Source: Amblyornis subalaris
Taxonomy: Eukaryota > Chordata > Aves > Passeriformes > Ptilonorhynchidae
Assembly (NCBI GenBank): GCA_018881555.1
Contig: JACAXG010000204.1
Coordinates: forward strand, 124,001-188,000
Direction of reading: 5' to 3'
DNA: 64,000 bases
This document shows, in pieces, positions 11,280 through 23,830 of the stretch (position 1 is its first letter; every line of letters begins with the position of its first letter). A program made the position numbers and the translations under genes. Under the pieces are notes generated by a model. It made no database searches. It saw nothing but the letters and a program-made list of their open reading frames with translations, and had not been told where the DNA came from.

Positions 11280-12579
11280 GTAATCACCGTACGTGCCTCC
11301 TTTTCATGCACACAAGTAGCACGTTTCAGGCAGGTCAAGGAAGCCTGTGCATTGCTAGAGCCTTAATCAGTTTTAGTGACTCGAAAATGTGTTTCTCCAG
11401 CAGCAAGGAAAAAAGACGTAACAAAAAAAATTCACTGAGGAGAGGCTGGGGTTTGGAATTTTCGTGGAAAAAAACCAAAACAAACCCAAGCAAACCAATC
11501 TAAAAGGCAACCAAATCCTTCCAGCAGCATTTCCTCTGTAAGGCATCAAAACCTATGGATCATCCTAGGAACATTTTAAAAGGTAGGAAATGAATCCATG
11601 TCAAACTCGACCACTGTCGTTTCACTCAAGAAGTCGAACTTTTAATGAATTAGTGAAAAGAGTGCAGGAATCCCAGGAATTTTCAGAGTATTTAAAATGT
11701 AGTTGTTGATTCTAGGATACAAATTCCATCCTCATACACTGTTGGGCAAGGGTAGTAAATAAAATAAATCTCATGTTCATGCTGCACACATCAATCCAAA
11801 GTAAATCCAGTGGTATTTGGGTAGGGATTTTATGTAAGAACCTGTGTACGATCCTGTTGAGTCAAATAAAAGATTCACAGAGCAGGAGACTGTCTAACCA
11901 TGGCAAGTGGCACATACTCAGGAAAAAGGTACCAAAAAGAAAGTAGCCTGACAGTGACGGCACTGATTCATGAAACTGTATTTCAGGCCATGCTGTCATG
12001 CCTGGAAGGATTCTCATCACCACACACAAAAATTAGGGATATTGACTAAACTTGCTCCATAAACAGTGGAGACAAAGTGACATCTCAAGAAGATAGGAGC
12101 TATCTTACCCTAAGATACATAAACTCTCTAGGCAAAAATCATCTTCTATCTTAACTGAAACTTCTTCATAACTGAAGTTTTTTCCGAGTGAAGTGCTTTA
12201 ATACTGTTTTCATACCTTTACTCATTCTTTTCTTCCGCACTCTAAGCAGGCACAATTCTTTCAGTTGTGTCTTGTGAACGGTGTTTTCTCACTCTCCTCT
12301 GAATTCACTGATCAATCCACACATTCCTTCAACAAGAGTGCCAAACCTTGGTTCAGATGGGTTTTTTTTCAGTGCAAAAGGAGTGTAGAAATTGTTCTCC
12401 ACCTTTTTTCTCCCATAGTCAAGTTATAGCCACTCAAGTGAGGAGGCACAGTGAACAGTGTTAATGCACTGCCCTGTGCTTAAAGACTGCATCAGTGCCA
12501 CTAGAGGATATTAAATATTTCATTGTTTGTTCTTGTTTCTTTTCTCATCATACTGTAAGATTTCAGCATGTTGTGCAGC
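11280..12579. other. Non-coding stretch, no recognised feature
   Basis: AT-rich unique sequence with short A-runs (11406-11440, 11466-11480). No repeat, RNA or gene recognised. Confidence 0.5.
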
Positions 12580-12690
12580 CTAGTAGAGCTTGCTTTAGAT
12601 AATAATGACTGGCTAATACAAGGCAGAGAAACTCTTGGATTATTCCAATGGTCTTTTCTGGCCTTAACTTTTTTGAATCTTTTGATGTAT
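12580..12690 (+). mobile_element. CR1 LINE 3'-end fragment
   Basis: 'ggattattccaatggtcttt' and 'tctggccttaactttttt', followed by 'gaatcttttgatg', match the 3' end of a CR1 type whose terminus reads GATGATCCAATGGTC-CTTCTGGCCTTAAA and then degenerate ATCTATGA repeats. Sense orientation, 5' truncated, about 110 bp recognisable. The terminal octamer repeats are decayed. Subfamily not assigned. Confidence 0.55.
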
Positions 12691-15600
12691 TTGCTTGTCT
12701 TTCTAATCCATATTTATGCATCCACCTGTGTGATGCATGTTAATGTAGATAACTACCTGTACAATTATCCTTATAGCAATCATTTCAGATGTTTGTGTGA
12801 TTGCACTTGCACATAAATCCATGTATGTCTGGGTATGTGAAAAACATCTGTAGAGATAACATTTGGAAACACCCAAGTGTTTTCCACTCCAAGGATGTGG
12901 CCTGGGTTTGGCCAGGTTGTTTCTGTCACAGAAAGGAAGGGATGGAACTGGGGGCAGATCCCTGAAAAACTGATCTTCCTCTTTACCTTTGCAATCACCA
13001 AAGAGTGATGGCTGCAGAATGAGTGAACATCTCTCCAGCACACCCAAATTGTGCCTAGATGAGAGCAGGCAGGCTGAAGGGCAGAACCATTTTGCTGCCC
13101 CTAGCAATGTTCCTCTCTGGGCAAGCAACCAGGTTTCTGGCCAGAGCCATCCCTACATACACCTGCAAGCATTTAGATAGGAATTTCATCACACCATATC
13201 AGTGAAAACCATCCTCCAGGACAAACATGTGCAGGAGAGCAGCAGTCCCAAAAGCAGCCTAAATGCCAGGAAAATTGCCAGACCCCGCTGCACGCTAGAC
13301 ATATGCTGAAAACAACTCCAGACCATGATGAGATCCATGAATTCCTGGGCTTAATTTACTTCCACACCCCTTGTTCATATTCATGAGTTCAGTGGCTTTC
13401 AACACAGGTCTGGTTCTGTCTTCTGTTCTCCTTTCCAAGTTGAGAGAACCACAGGTGTTCTGAATTCAGAGATTTCTGTGTATTCTTAAGTTTGAAAGAA
13501 AATGTTGGAAAATGGAAACCATTTTGATCCTGGATGGTCTCTCCATTTTTGTTTGTTTTTTCATTCCCTATCACCACTTCTACCCTGCTAGTCTTGCCCT
13601 CCTCCCTGCCTTTTGGGAGTAAAATCTCTAAGTGTGGAGACAAAAATTGTACTGGAAATCAGCAACTGGGCACTTTCTCCGTCAATTTCACATGCTGATG
13701 CATTTCTGTGTTAGCCAAAAATAGCAGCAAAACTGACTACAACAACAAAAGAAAAAAATTGTTTAATGCAAATCACTTGCCACTGACTCTTTTCCAAAAC
13801 AGTAACATTTACTCTATAGTGCAGTGCAGCTGGCTGCTGGCCCCCTGTGGAGATTTCTGACTAAGGTACCATTTAGAAACAATTTGGCTGATCCATCATA
13901 TATATTTTTGGCAGATTCTTGTCCCTCATTTCTTCTTTACTAAGAAATTATGACAGATGAGCCTCAGATACAGATATCATCTGCTAGATTCTCCTAGAGG
14001 ATTATTTTAAACCTAGACCACCTGTAGATGTCCTATTCATCCCTTGGATGCCTGTCCTGAGCTCAGACATCCTGTGGCGATCCTGTCTGTAAACTCCAGA
14101 GCACCTCCTCTGGGCTTCTCCATTATTGGTAAAATCCAGTGGCAAAGTGGCCAAAGAAATCAGTGGCAAAGCTCTGGCAACACTTCATGCCCAAACCCTG
14201 CTCATCCACAGGATGACCTCCAAATTATGGAGATCCTCAAGGTATCATTTTAACCATTCATCCAATCTTCACAGAAACTTTCTTCTCTTCAAACTTGACT
14301 CTGTATTTCTAAGTGGGGTCAGTAGCAGGTTTTCCTTACAGTCCATGAGTAGAAAAGTCACTCAGGTTGCAATTCAGTCTCTTGGTAACTTGACTCATTC
14401 TCAAGGGGTGCCAGTTTTTTGTCAGATAACTGCAGAAGGAGCCTGGTGCAACTAACGTACTTGTCTTGTCTAATGCAAACCATTAAATTGATTAAATGGT
14501 TAAATTCAAATCCTTAGGCAAACACAAGGCTTTGTCCAACACTGTCTATTTCCTCTCCAGCTGCCCAACGTTGTATTGTCTCTATCTGTACCTTCATAAT
14601 ACTAAGGTGAAAAAAGTGTTCATCTATTGTGACCTTCAGGTACTCACTTAATCTCAGTGCCAGAGTTCCTGTAACTTTCCATCCTTTCCTATCCATCATC
14701 TCTGCTTACATTGTGGAGTCTTTAGGCAGCTTAAGCTTTCCGGTACCACTAAAATATAAATCATAAATTTTATTAAGGTCATCTCTGTTCTCCAATATTG
14801 TATTTAAACAAAACATATATGGTCTTTCAGCTGCTTTTCATCCATTGTTATCTTACCCTTTTCAGGCTTAAATGAGAGCTCTTACTGGATTGCATTCAAC
14901 ACACACAAACTTTAGATGTCTGGAAGCAGAGTGCTAAGGTTAATCTGATCATCTAGACCTTTCTATGGACAATGGAGAAAAAATACCATTACAAAATAAA
15001 GTTTGTCTTATATATTATGAAGCTACGACTAAGAACAAAAGAAATATCTCTTTGGAGCTATGTGCATCTCTTTATTTGATCATGGAAGGAGTTGGAATGA
15101 TTAGGTTAAACTAAATACTACACTGTTAAAAATCTGATTGACAGAGAATAAATGAATTGTATGCTAAATACACACACTTCTTACTGCATCTGCATTTTAT
15201 CCAGTGCCCTGGATAAGCATGACACTGCTGCTTTTTTTTTTTTTCTGATTCAGATGCATTTTTCTTATTGATCATCTTCTCTTTCCCATGCAAGCACAGG
15301 ACAGCACTGTTGGAAGTATCATTTCTTAAACAGGTGTTGTGGTAACAGACCCTAAGACAAAACATGCAGCTCTAAAGATGTCATGTAAGGCTGGAAATGC
15401 CTGTGATTGTGCAATCATGAAACATTTCTTCTCATCCTGAGCTTACCATACATTTCAGGCTTGGTGACAGCCCAAAATTTCTCTGTGTTAACTTTCCTAT
15501 TAAACGAAAACAGCTCACTTACACATCTCTGTTTCCCCCTCAAAGATATTTTTGTTGATGTGTTTGAAACTTTGAGATTACATTGATCTTTCTGAAGGTT

Positions 15601-16535
15601 GAGAAATTAGCACTGTTTTGCCAAAGTCACTCTGAGGATATCTGCTATTTTTGCTTCATTTCACACATCATGTGGTGATTCTTGAAGGTGTAGTCTATGA
15701 CATATAGTGACATGATTATGCAAAGATTGCCAAATATGTTTTAGACAAAGATTCATTACCAAGAAGCTTGAATAACCTTCCATGATAGACAGTAAGAAAA
15801 AATATTTCTAAGATTTTGATTAAAAATAATTAAATTTTAGAGGTGGCTGCATATGTATTATATCCACAGCATTTTGCACACAATTCCTTCAATTAACTCA
15901 AAAAGAAGAAATGCATTGTCCAAAACCCACTGACATTAAAGAGAAGCTCTCTTACTTGAAACCTACCTGCCTCAACAAGAATGAACTCAGACATGCTAAT
16001 TTAACATTTTACTGTTCTGTTTTCTTTCTTCTTTTTTCACATGTGCTCTTTCTCTCTCATATTCTACTTTAAAAAGTACAGTCTTATAAGATTTACAATG
16101 ATGGGGTTTTTGTTTTTCTTCTTCTGTTAACTTATTGTCTGGCTATAAACTCATGATAAATTTCAGACATAAAATGTGCCAAAGTCTACAAACCCAGTGG
16201 ATGACCACATGGGATGAATAAAAAACAGAGCTGCTATTTATCTGCCCTTGGAACTAATTAGTAACTGCAGCTCATGGCTCCCTTATACTCTGGATACTCA
16301 GGTACGAGCAGAAGCTGGTTACATATCAGGGTGTCTACTTGTGTCCCACTCATTATTAATTTCTCTCAAAAAAGCTTCTCTTCACTCCAAACTGAAGATC
16401 AAAGTGATTCAGATGTTACCGGATCCTTTTAAATTTCAGGTAGCAATATGGGAAGGGTTAATCGCATACCTATCTAGGATACAGACTGACCTCCTGCTCC
16501 TCAGCAAAGAAAACATGCATCTTTACCAGCATAGC
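12691..16535. other. Non-coding stretch, no recognised feature
   Basis: Unique AT-rich sequence. T-run at 15232-15244. A faint 'taatctgatcatctagacct' at about 14941-14960 recalls an antisense CR1 tail but is too short to annotate. No gene supported. Confidence 0.5.
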
Positions 16536-16612
16536 TTGGGCTGATCCTGCCTTGTACTGGGGGAAACTGACCTTTGGAGCTCCCTTCCAGCCCTGTTCTC
16601 TCTGATTTCCTT
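16536..16612 (+). mobile_element. CR1 LINE 3'-end fragment
   Basis: 'ctgatcctgccttgtactgg', then 'gggaaactgacctttggag', then 'ctcccttccagccctgttct' follows the CR1 3' order GATCCTGCCTTG-GCAGGGGG, GACTAGATGACCT, CCTTCCAACCCTG. The terminal ATTCTATG repeats have decayed to 'tctctctgatttc'. Sense strand and 5' truncated. Confidence 0.55.
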
Positions 16613-19600
16613 CAGGGAAAAGGAAGCTATCCAAAGCAATTTGGGGTGGGGTCTCCAGAGAATGCAGTATACTTTCTGCAAAGGGCAAAGCAAGGAAGAA
16701 CTCATTCTGCTAAAGTTATTCAATGCTATCCCCTGCCAACATTTACTTAATTATCTTTCTGTTCTATAATGGCAATTGAGTTACGGCTCTTTCCTGGAAC
16801 TTCTATATCCTTCCCTAGTGAATGTGTTTGTGTGTGTGTTTTAAAGAAGAATAAATTGAGTCCAATCCGTTCTGCTTTGCTCAAGGCAGAATTTATGATG
16901 GCCTTGTTGGAGAAAGAAGCCATGAGGCAGGACAGGACAGTACTGCTGCTATATTTTAACTGTTAAATATGCATCATAAACTGAATGCTCTTCTCTCCAT
17001 ACTCTTCAAAAATCTGTCTCAGGGATATTGTTGCCACTTGTCGGAATCGTGCACTGCCTAAATGTTTCGTCCCTCTGTACTCACTCAGCTTCTTCAGATT
17101 ACCTTATTGCTTGTGGACTGCATTCACCCAGACCTCAGGCACATAGATCTGATGTTTCAGCTCCATTCCCTCACTGCAGAGTCAGTTTGATGCTCGTATA
17201 AAAAAGGAAGGGTGAAACGCTGCACGGCACAGCTGCCTGGTGAAATGAAGGCATCATTTTCCCTGCTATCCACTTTCTCTTGTGCTACTTTGGAGAAGAC
17301 AGCTAGATGGGAATCTTCTCAGTTAATTTTAGTGCTAGTAAGAGGCAAGGTACTCAGTCGAGGTTACTATTCTTACCCCTCTGTATCGTCAGTAGGGAGA
17401 GACAGGCACCTCTGTAAGCCAATGGATGCCACCTCATGCAGCACAGAATGATTCACTGCATGGGGCACCTGACTCCTTGTTGATGATGCAGCAAGTGGAG
17501 ATGCCTGGAACAAACCTGATGTGTGAATTTTTCTGGTTAGGCTTAAGTGGGATGAATTGATCACTTAGTTACGTACCTGGCAAATGAGGATGAGATGACT
17601 TCCCCAGAGATGTTTGAAGGGTGTGGGCACTCCAAGTTGTTGTTCAGTTGATATTTCAGTGGGACCATGGTACATACTGAGAAATCATACCTTTTTCTCC
17701 TCCAAGAGCTTTTCCCAAGTTCTCCTAGTTAACATTACAGGTTGATATCAATGTCAGTTTACTCCTCACTTTCATAGCCTACACTGACATAATTACAGAA
17801 ACTCTGCTCTAGGAAAGCCATCAGCCATCAGCTGAGTGTATGAGTAACAGCATAAAAGAACAAAAACTGTAATCTCCTTCCTTGCAAGAGATTTTTGAAC
17901 ATAAGGGAACCCTGAATTTCAAGTTTTAGAGTGTTCTTCCACTGCTAATTTGTCAAGATGATTTTCATATATTATGGTCACTCCTCTCTGCTGCTTGAGG
18001 AGATCCAGGTTGGGATAAAGGTCTGCTGTGCTGCCCTCCACCAGAAGAGAATGCAGTCATGGCAACATGATACAAGTAAAGAGAGAAAAGATTAAATATT
18101 TTGCCAGAGACTGATCATGTGATTAGGAAAAAACCTGCCATTTAAAAAAAAAAACACTTGACAACATTCCCTCCAACTCCCTAGTAATGAACACTTTCCA
18201 GCTCCCAAACAAGAAGAGACAGAGTGTGACTGAATGTAGGCCCAAGGTGCCTTTGCACTAATCCTCATGTCCTAGGGTTATTTGGCTTTAGTTTTATTTA
18301 GTGTCAAGTTTTATTTCTATAAAGAGAAAAGGGAAAAAAAAAAAAAAGAAAACAAAAAAAAGGGAGCTGATGGATTTTCGTCTTCCTGTGGAATGAAATG
18401 CCAGTACCTGTTGAGCTGCATCTTCATCGCTGCCTTGGGGGTATTTGATTTCATGAATCTGATTAAATTATTCTGCTTTCAGTATTTCTTTAATATTGCT
18501 TTATAAAATATACTCCTAGTGGCTTCAGCAGTGAGAGCACTTGCTGTACTTTCTTTAAAGCTTGCACTGTCCCTCTTGAGACTGGGGGGAAGAGCCCTTA
18601 TTAAAGAGTTCAGTCACAAAAGCTTCTTCCTCTAGGAGAAGTACTTTGAAACAACTGAAACCCACACATACTTTTTCTCTACAATTACAGAGGCACCCAT
18701 ACTAATGCCTTTCAGCGTACTATATGGCCATCTCTGATTTCATTGGCAGAAAATCTCTCTGCAGAAATTTCAGAACGTTGTCATCTGATCAGACTCATTA
18801 ACTGATGGGAGCCCATTTTCCCCCCCAGTGGTGAATACCCGCAATTTTCTCTGTGGTGAAATGTCACATTTTTATATCACAGGGGTTTCTGAGGCTCTGA
18901 CCTTATGTAGGGTAAGGCATTGCACAAACATTCAAGGAGGGACTGTCCTGGTGGCAAGGACTGCATAGACTGCATGAGCAGCATGGATAAAATCAAAGTG
19001 GATGGGCAAAAATAGAGAGAGGGGATTAAGTAAGGCCAAAGCAAGTGCCAAACGTGAGTGGTGCAGCTGAGGGGGAAAAAACCCTTCCTCTCCTCCACTT
19101 GCCCAGTACTGCTGTACAGTCACTAGCTCAGGGTCCTGTTTTGATAGAAAATTCACTGCCCTGCTGCTGTACTGTGGCACCTGATCTGCTATCAGCTCTG
19201 GCCATGGGGGCATAGGACAACGGGTTTTCAAAATCACATAAGAGTTTTAGGAACATAAATTCCAAGGCAAGCCTTTGAAGCTGAAACTGAAGAACCTAGA
19301 CCTTTTCTTTTCTGTGTGCATGACCAATAGAACACACAGAGCATTAGCAAACGTACCATATACCCTGAAAAAATATTATAACTGTTAATATAATATATAC
19401 CAAGGTACTGAAAAGCACGTGCAAATAGTTGGAAACAGTCAAAAAGACAAACTCTGTGGCTTCTGAGCAGTCTTTCTTCTCCTCAATCTGATCATGTTTT
19501 CGTAGAAGTTTTTGCTCTTTATGTCACTTGGATGCATGCAGTGTGATGTGAAAGGAAACACGGCCTTGTCTTCTACCTGGTTCCTAATTGGGAAATCATC

Positions 19601-19686
19601 CATCTTATTGCTGCTGATGAAAGCCCTTTATTGCTATTAAATGTCTGCAAATAACACCTAAATTGCATTGCTTCTCTGAGAGGCAC
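16613..19686. other. Non-coding stretch, low-complexity A-rich patch
   Basis: A-rich run at 18325-18361 (14 consecutive A at 18334-18347), and a short GT microsatellite at about 16824-16840. No gene or repeat family recognised. Confidence 0.5.
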
Positions 19687-19718
19687 TTATTATATACATA
19701 TATAAATGTATATAATAA
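19687..19718. repeat. Perfect 13-bp AT-rich inverted repeat, 6-nt loop
   Basis: TTATTATATACAT (19687-19699) pairs exactly with ATGTATATAATAA (19706-19718) around 'atataa'. It is low-melting, and such AT hairpins are common sites of slippage and deletion. Homeodomain-like TAAT cores surround it. Confidence 0.9.
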
Positions 19719-19779
19719 TTGTTAGGAGCAACTCACACATCTACTGCTGGTTTGCAAGATAAATGACATTAATCAATAG

Positions 19780-19905
19780 GATGCCTACAGAACTTTCGGT
19801 GAGTCATTTGTTATGCTAATTGAACCACTTAAAGTAAACTGTCAATGAATAGAGATTTTTGACAGCTGAGATGAGACGTGGGGCTAATTAGTCAGTTGCT
19901 ATTAA
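19780..19905. promoter_or_regulatory. CNE-like block
   Basis: Dense mixed motifs in unique sequence: 'gtgagtcattt' (AP-1-like GAGTCA), 'atgctaattgaa' (homeodomain), 'tttgacagctgaga' (TGACAG TALE-type site overlapping CAGCTG E-box) and 'gctaattagtcag' (TAATTA). The clustering resembles developmental enhancers. Conservation is untested. Confidence 0.22.
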
Positions 19906-21340
19906 AAAAAAAAACCTGCTCAATTTTAATAATGTAATGTTTAAGAGAGAAGATAATGTTAATCATCTGACCAGACCTCTCTCCCAGAGGATATAATAGC
20001 AAAAGGCATAGCCCATCACAAAAATCAAGTTTCTCTAGGAAGCAAACAAAACAAATGGCTGGCTGCGCAGAGATGACAACCTTTGCAAGAGAGTTGATGT
20101 GTCCCACAGGTTACAGCAAACTTTTTAATTAATACACAAAAGCCCAACTTCTGCTCTAAATTACCTGTGTCCTTTTAGATCAATCCCCTTGTTTTCACTC
20201 AGAGTATTTTGCATTCATGCAAGCAGCAATGAGATCATTGGGTCTGACTGCAAGGCTTAGTCCTAACCTACAAATCAAATGGATTGATCAGATACACACA
20301 CTGTCTAGAAGGCATGAGCAGCACTTTGGCAGCCCTTTGGAGCTGGGTTGTAGAAGATGTAACCGTATGAAGTTATGGCTGAGATCACAGCAGAAATGTC
20401 AGGACGTTGCATCTCTCTGTCTGTGATAGTTTCCAGAGCTTGTAATTGCTTCCATTGTTTTACTCTGCTTCCACTTCCCCTCTTGAAATTGTGCAAGCCA
20501 CAGCAGTGGAAGGCTTTGGAGAAGAAGCCCTTTGGTCTAAGACCAAAACAGAAACTGTCTAATTCTAACGGACTAAGAAATACTTTAAAAGAAATTACGG
20601 TTCCTCATGTGCCCAGCTGCTGTATAGTATAAATAATTAATCTTGATTCCTCTGAGGACATGCCAAAACCCCTGTTGCCTCAAACTTACAGCTGCTAGTG
20701 CATTCCACCCTGAGGTGGCCGCAGCCCTGTAGCGGATGAACGGTGATTCCAGTGCCGTAGCAAGTGTCAGCAGCAATCACCAGTCACCAACTTCCCACTA
20801 AAATTCTCTCTTTTGTGCTTGCTGGAAGGGTTCTTAAAAAATTTACCTTTTGTTGCAAACTTCCTTTTTTAATGACAACCAGCAAGATTGTGTGGAATCA
20901 GAGCTGCCTCCTTTGCTCAGTACAAGCATTGGAAGGAAAACAAAATAAGCCAACCAGCCAGTCATCCTAAATGTTGCCATTCACATTTTCCTTGAAACAA
21001 TAGGATAAAAAAAAAAGGCAAATTCTTGAACGTGTTGAGGAAAAAAGGCATTTCCACTGCTACTGGTGTTAATTTCTATCAAAAGCAAGTGTGAGCCAGA
21101 AACTTCAATCTTGATTTCTTTTTGGTTTTATAACTGTTCTTGGAAATTACTAGACTTCACAAAGCACATTTGGAAGAAAATTGATTTTTGTAGTTTTAAA
21201 TTTTCGGGCTTTTAAAGTTAACCACCTGGTACAGGTATCTGAAGTTAATACTTGTCAACAACCAAGGGAAAAGTATTCAAAGCAGCATTTTGAAGTACTA
21301 AGTAATAGGAAAAGTACTAGTTAATGCATCATATAAAATG
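19906..21340. other. Non-coding stretch, no recognised feature
   Basis: No gene, RNA or transposon recognised. Short A-run at 21007-21016. Confidence 0.5.
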
Positions 21341-21356
21341 TCAGCAGTACTGCTGA
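21341..21356. repeat. 16-bp perfect palindrome TCAGCAGTACTGCTGA
   Basis: Exact self-complementary 16-mer with no spacer. Each arm contains TCAGCA, the half-site of Maf recognition elements, but in everted order, so it is not a standard MARE. ScaI-type AGTACT is at the centre. Function unknown. Confidence 0.9.
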
Positions 21357-23439
21357 ATGTCCAGGTCTCTTAGTCTTTTCATTAGTTTATGAATGTATAT
21401 GCACCTATGTCTCTACCATGATAACACCCATATTTTTATGTGCCATAGCTGTACTAATAAAGCTTAATTATTTCTGTGGGTTGGCTTTTACCTCTTTTCT
21501 GTCACTCTGGCCTTCCTCTTGAACACATTCACACACAAAATCTTGTGTACGCATGTTATTCAACAGACTTTGACTAAGATACAATGAGCTGCATCCCCAG
21601 GAGCACTAGAAACAACCTCCTTTTTTAGCATCTACCCAGGTTAACCTGTAATTTTGTGAAATAGATGCCACAAAAGTCACAAATTAGGAAATGGCATTTT
21701 CACAACCTCAAAGCGCTGAGATGTTTTTTGCTGCTGCTTGTAGCTGGAGGTAGGGTGACACAGACCTCACCATGAGCGAATGTTCAGCTTTCTCCAAGGC
21801 AATTCAGCTCAAGCAAGCATGAAGCACAAGCCTCATCACCCAAACCTCCAGACCTACTTAATCTGACAGGTCTGAAATAGATCAAAGCCTACGAGCTCTT
21901 TCCTTTCTCTCTGTTTTCTGGTGTCCTGGCACTTAGTGTCTTGCCCTGTCTGGAGTCTGAGTTGGAGTGGGTGATGTCCTGTGAATTGAAGGGTTAGTGA
22001 GGGCTGTGAAATGTGAAGTGGACGTGGCAAGTCCTTGGATTGAGTTAACAAACTCAACCATCCGTGAGGCAAGGAAAACCGAAAAAAAAGTGACCGTTTC
22101 ACAAGCACTGAAGCCTTTGCCTCAAGTTGTGAGCAGCTTGTCCCTTTCCCCTCTCTGCCAACGTAAGAGATGAGAAAACAGTGTAGGATGGGTCTCCGGC
22201 AGGCACTCAGACACAAGCTCAAAATCTGCCCTGGGTCCAGCTGATTTCTTAAGTGTATCCTATGTTGTGGCTCACTCAGAGCTCAGGCGTGGGCTTCAAT
22301 TGTTTAGGACAGCTTTGTTGCCCAGAACCCAGCTGATTTCTGGAGGACCTTTCAAATCCAATTTCACATGATTCAGTGCAGGAAGATTTATCCCAGTCAG
22401 TGTCTCTACTTCATTCCCCTTTTAATCAACAGGAGATACAAATCTTTCAAGGCCTCCTCTGGCCGTCTGTCTCTGGTTTTAGGAACATACATTTTCAGCT
22501 TTTGACATCTGCATTGTGCTTTCCCAAATGACCACTATTGGAAGAATGAAGAAAAAAACACATTTGTTTTAAACTCTCCTTACCTGCTTCCTCTATGCTA
22601 CAGCAGCTTCATGCTGTATTGGCTATTGAGAAATTTGTTGTTTTAAAGAGTGTTCATATTTCAGACTTTTTCTTTTCCATCTAAAGAAAAAAAACCCACA
22701 GACTTTCGATGCAGGGTTTTGATTCAGAAAACTACTAATTTTTGTGAAAGAATAGGCTGATTTGGTTGATCATTGTTCAGAACTGCAAACCATAACCCTC
22801 ATTTACAGTTTGTTTCCTTGTTTTTCCACTAATGCTGAGCAACTTTGAAAGACATTCATGAACACAGTGGACTGGGGAATAGGAAACCCAGGGCAGAAGG
22901 CAGAGGTGTTCATGTGTGGAGTAGGAAATGAGATTTCCTTCACCTTTACCAAGTACAAGGATTTTAAATCCAAAGGTTGGCATCTATATGTGTTGAGAGG
23001 ATCCTGCCTAAGAATATTCTTCTAGAAAACTCCAACCTACTTCAACTGAACTCCAGACTTATAATGTATGCATCAGAAGTGAGCCTATGCCTCGAAATCT
23101 GGGTGGGGTTGAAATATAAAGTAGCCTTAATCTCTCTAATGACCTCAACCCTCCCAAATTTTGCTGAGAAAAAAGAAAAAAAAAATGGGTGTGAAAAAAG
23201 ATCCAACTTTACAGCCTTGACCTATTTCTAATCCTGTTCTGATTGCTATTTACTGGGCTCCTTTCCAAACATACTGTTTACTTTAGGGCTGATTTTTCTC
23301 CATCCAGATTAAAATTCCAGTGAGTTTCCTCCATTCCTTTAGACTGTAACCCCAAATGGGCCGTGGTATTTTATTCGGAATATAGTAGCTGGATAATGAT
23401 GCTCCCAGCAACTCAGAGAAACCAGGCAGTTTGTGTATG
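21357..23439. other. Non-coding stretch, no recognised feature
   Basis: Unique sequence; short open frames only (the largest is 21854-22222 on the minus strand, with no domain). Confidence 0.5.
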
Positions 23440-23570
23440 AGGAGCTCGTATGCGCGCAGAAGCACACGGGAGCTCGTGCATACGGCCCTGCAAATTGCCT
23501 CGTGCGCACACACGCCCAGACAAATGCGCTCCGTGAACATGCCCACGGCTCCTTCTACGCCATGCACATA
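23440..23570. other. Short CpG cluster
   Basis: About 14 CpGs within roughly 130 bp in otherwise CpG-poor sequence, including 'tatgcgcgcagaagcac' and 'ctcgtgcgcacacacgcc'. GAGCTCGT is repeated at 23442-23449 and 23470-23477. It is too short for a classical CpG island. It may be a hypomethylated regulatory flank of the adjacent CNE-like block. Confidence 0.5.
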
Positions 23571-23579
23571 TGGACTAAA

Positions 23580-23830
23580 CAATTACACTCACCTATGAGC
23601 CTGTCATAAGGCAACAGAAATGCCAGCTGCCTTTGAAGTTTCCCGAAGAGCAGGAAAACGAGTCAACGGTGCTGGCCAACATCACATCATTAATCATCTA
23701 TTAGCCGAGGTTGTGTGCTCCTGTCACCTGTCACTTTGTAATGCATGCAAATCACTCCAAGAGTAACATTTTCAGCCTGACATTTCCAGGGCCAGAGCTG
23801 GGATCAACCTGCTCTTTGTATACAGGATGA
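23580..23830. promoter_or_regulatory. CNE-like block with octamer ATGCAAAT
   Basis: Unique sequence containing an exact POU octamer ATGCAAAT (23745-23752), 'ctgtcacctgtcac' (E-box CACCTG flanked by TGTCAC repeats), and 'catcattaatcatctatta' (homeodomain cores). It lies directly beside the CpG cluster. The appearance is that of a vertebrate enhancer or CNE; no alignment was possible. Confidence 0.3.

Noticed and set aside
14941..14975. Possible antisense CR1 tail ('gatcatctagacctttctat')
   Set aside because: Only about 20 bp is suggestive and there are no flanking CR1 blocks.
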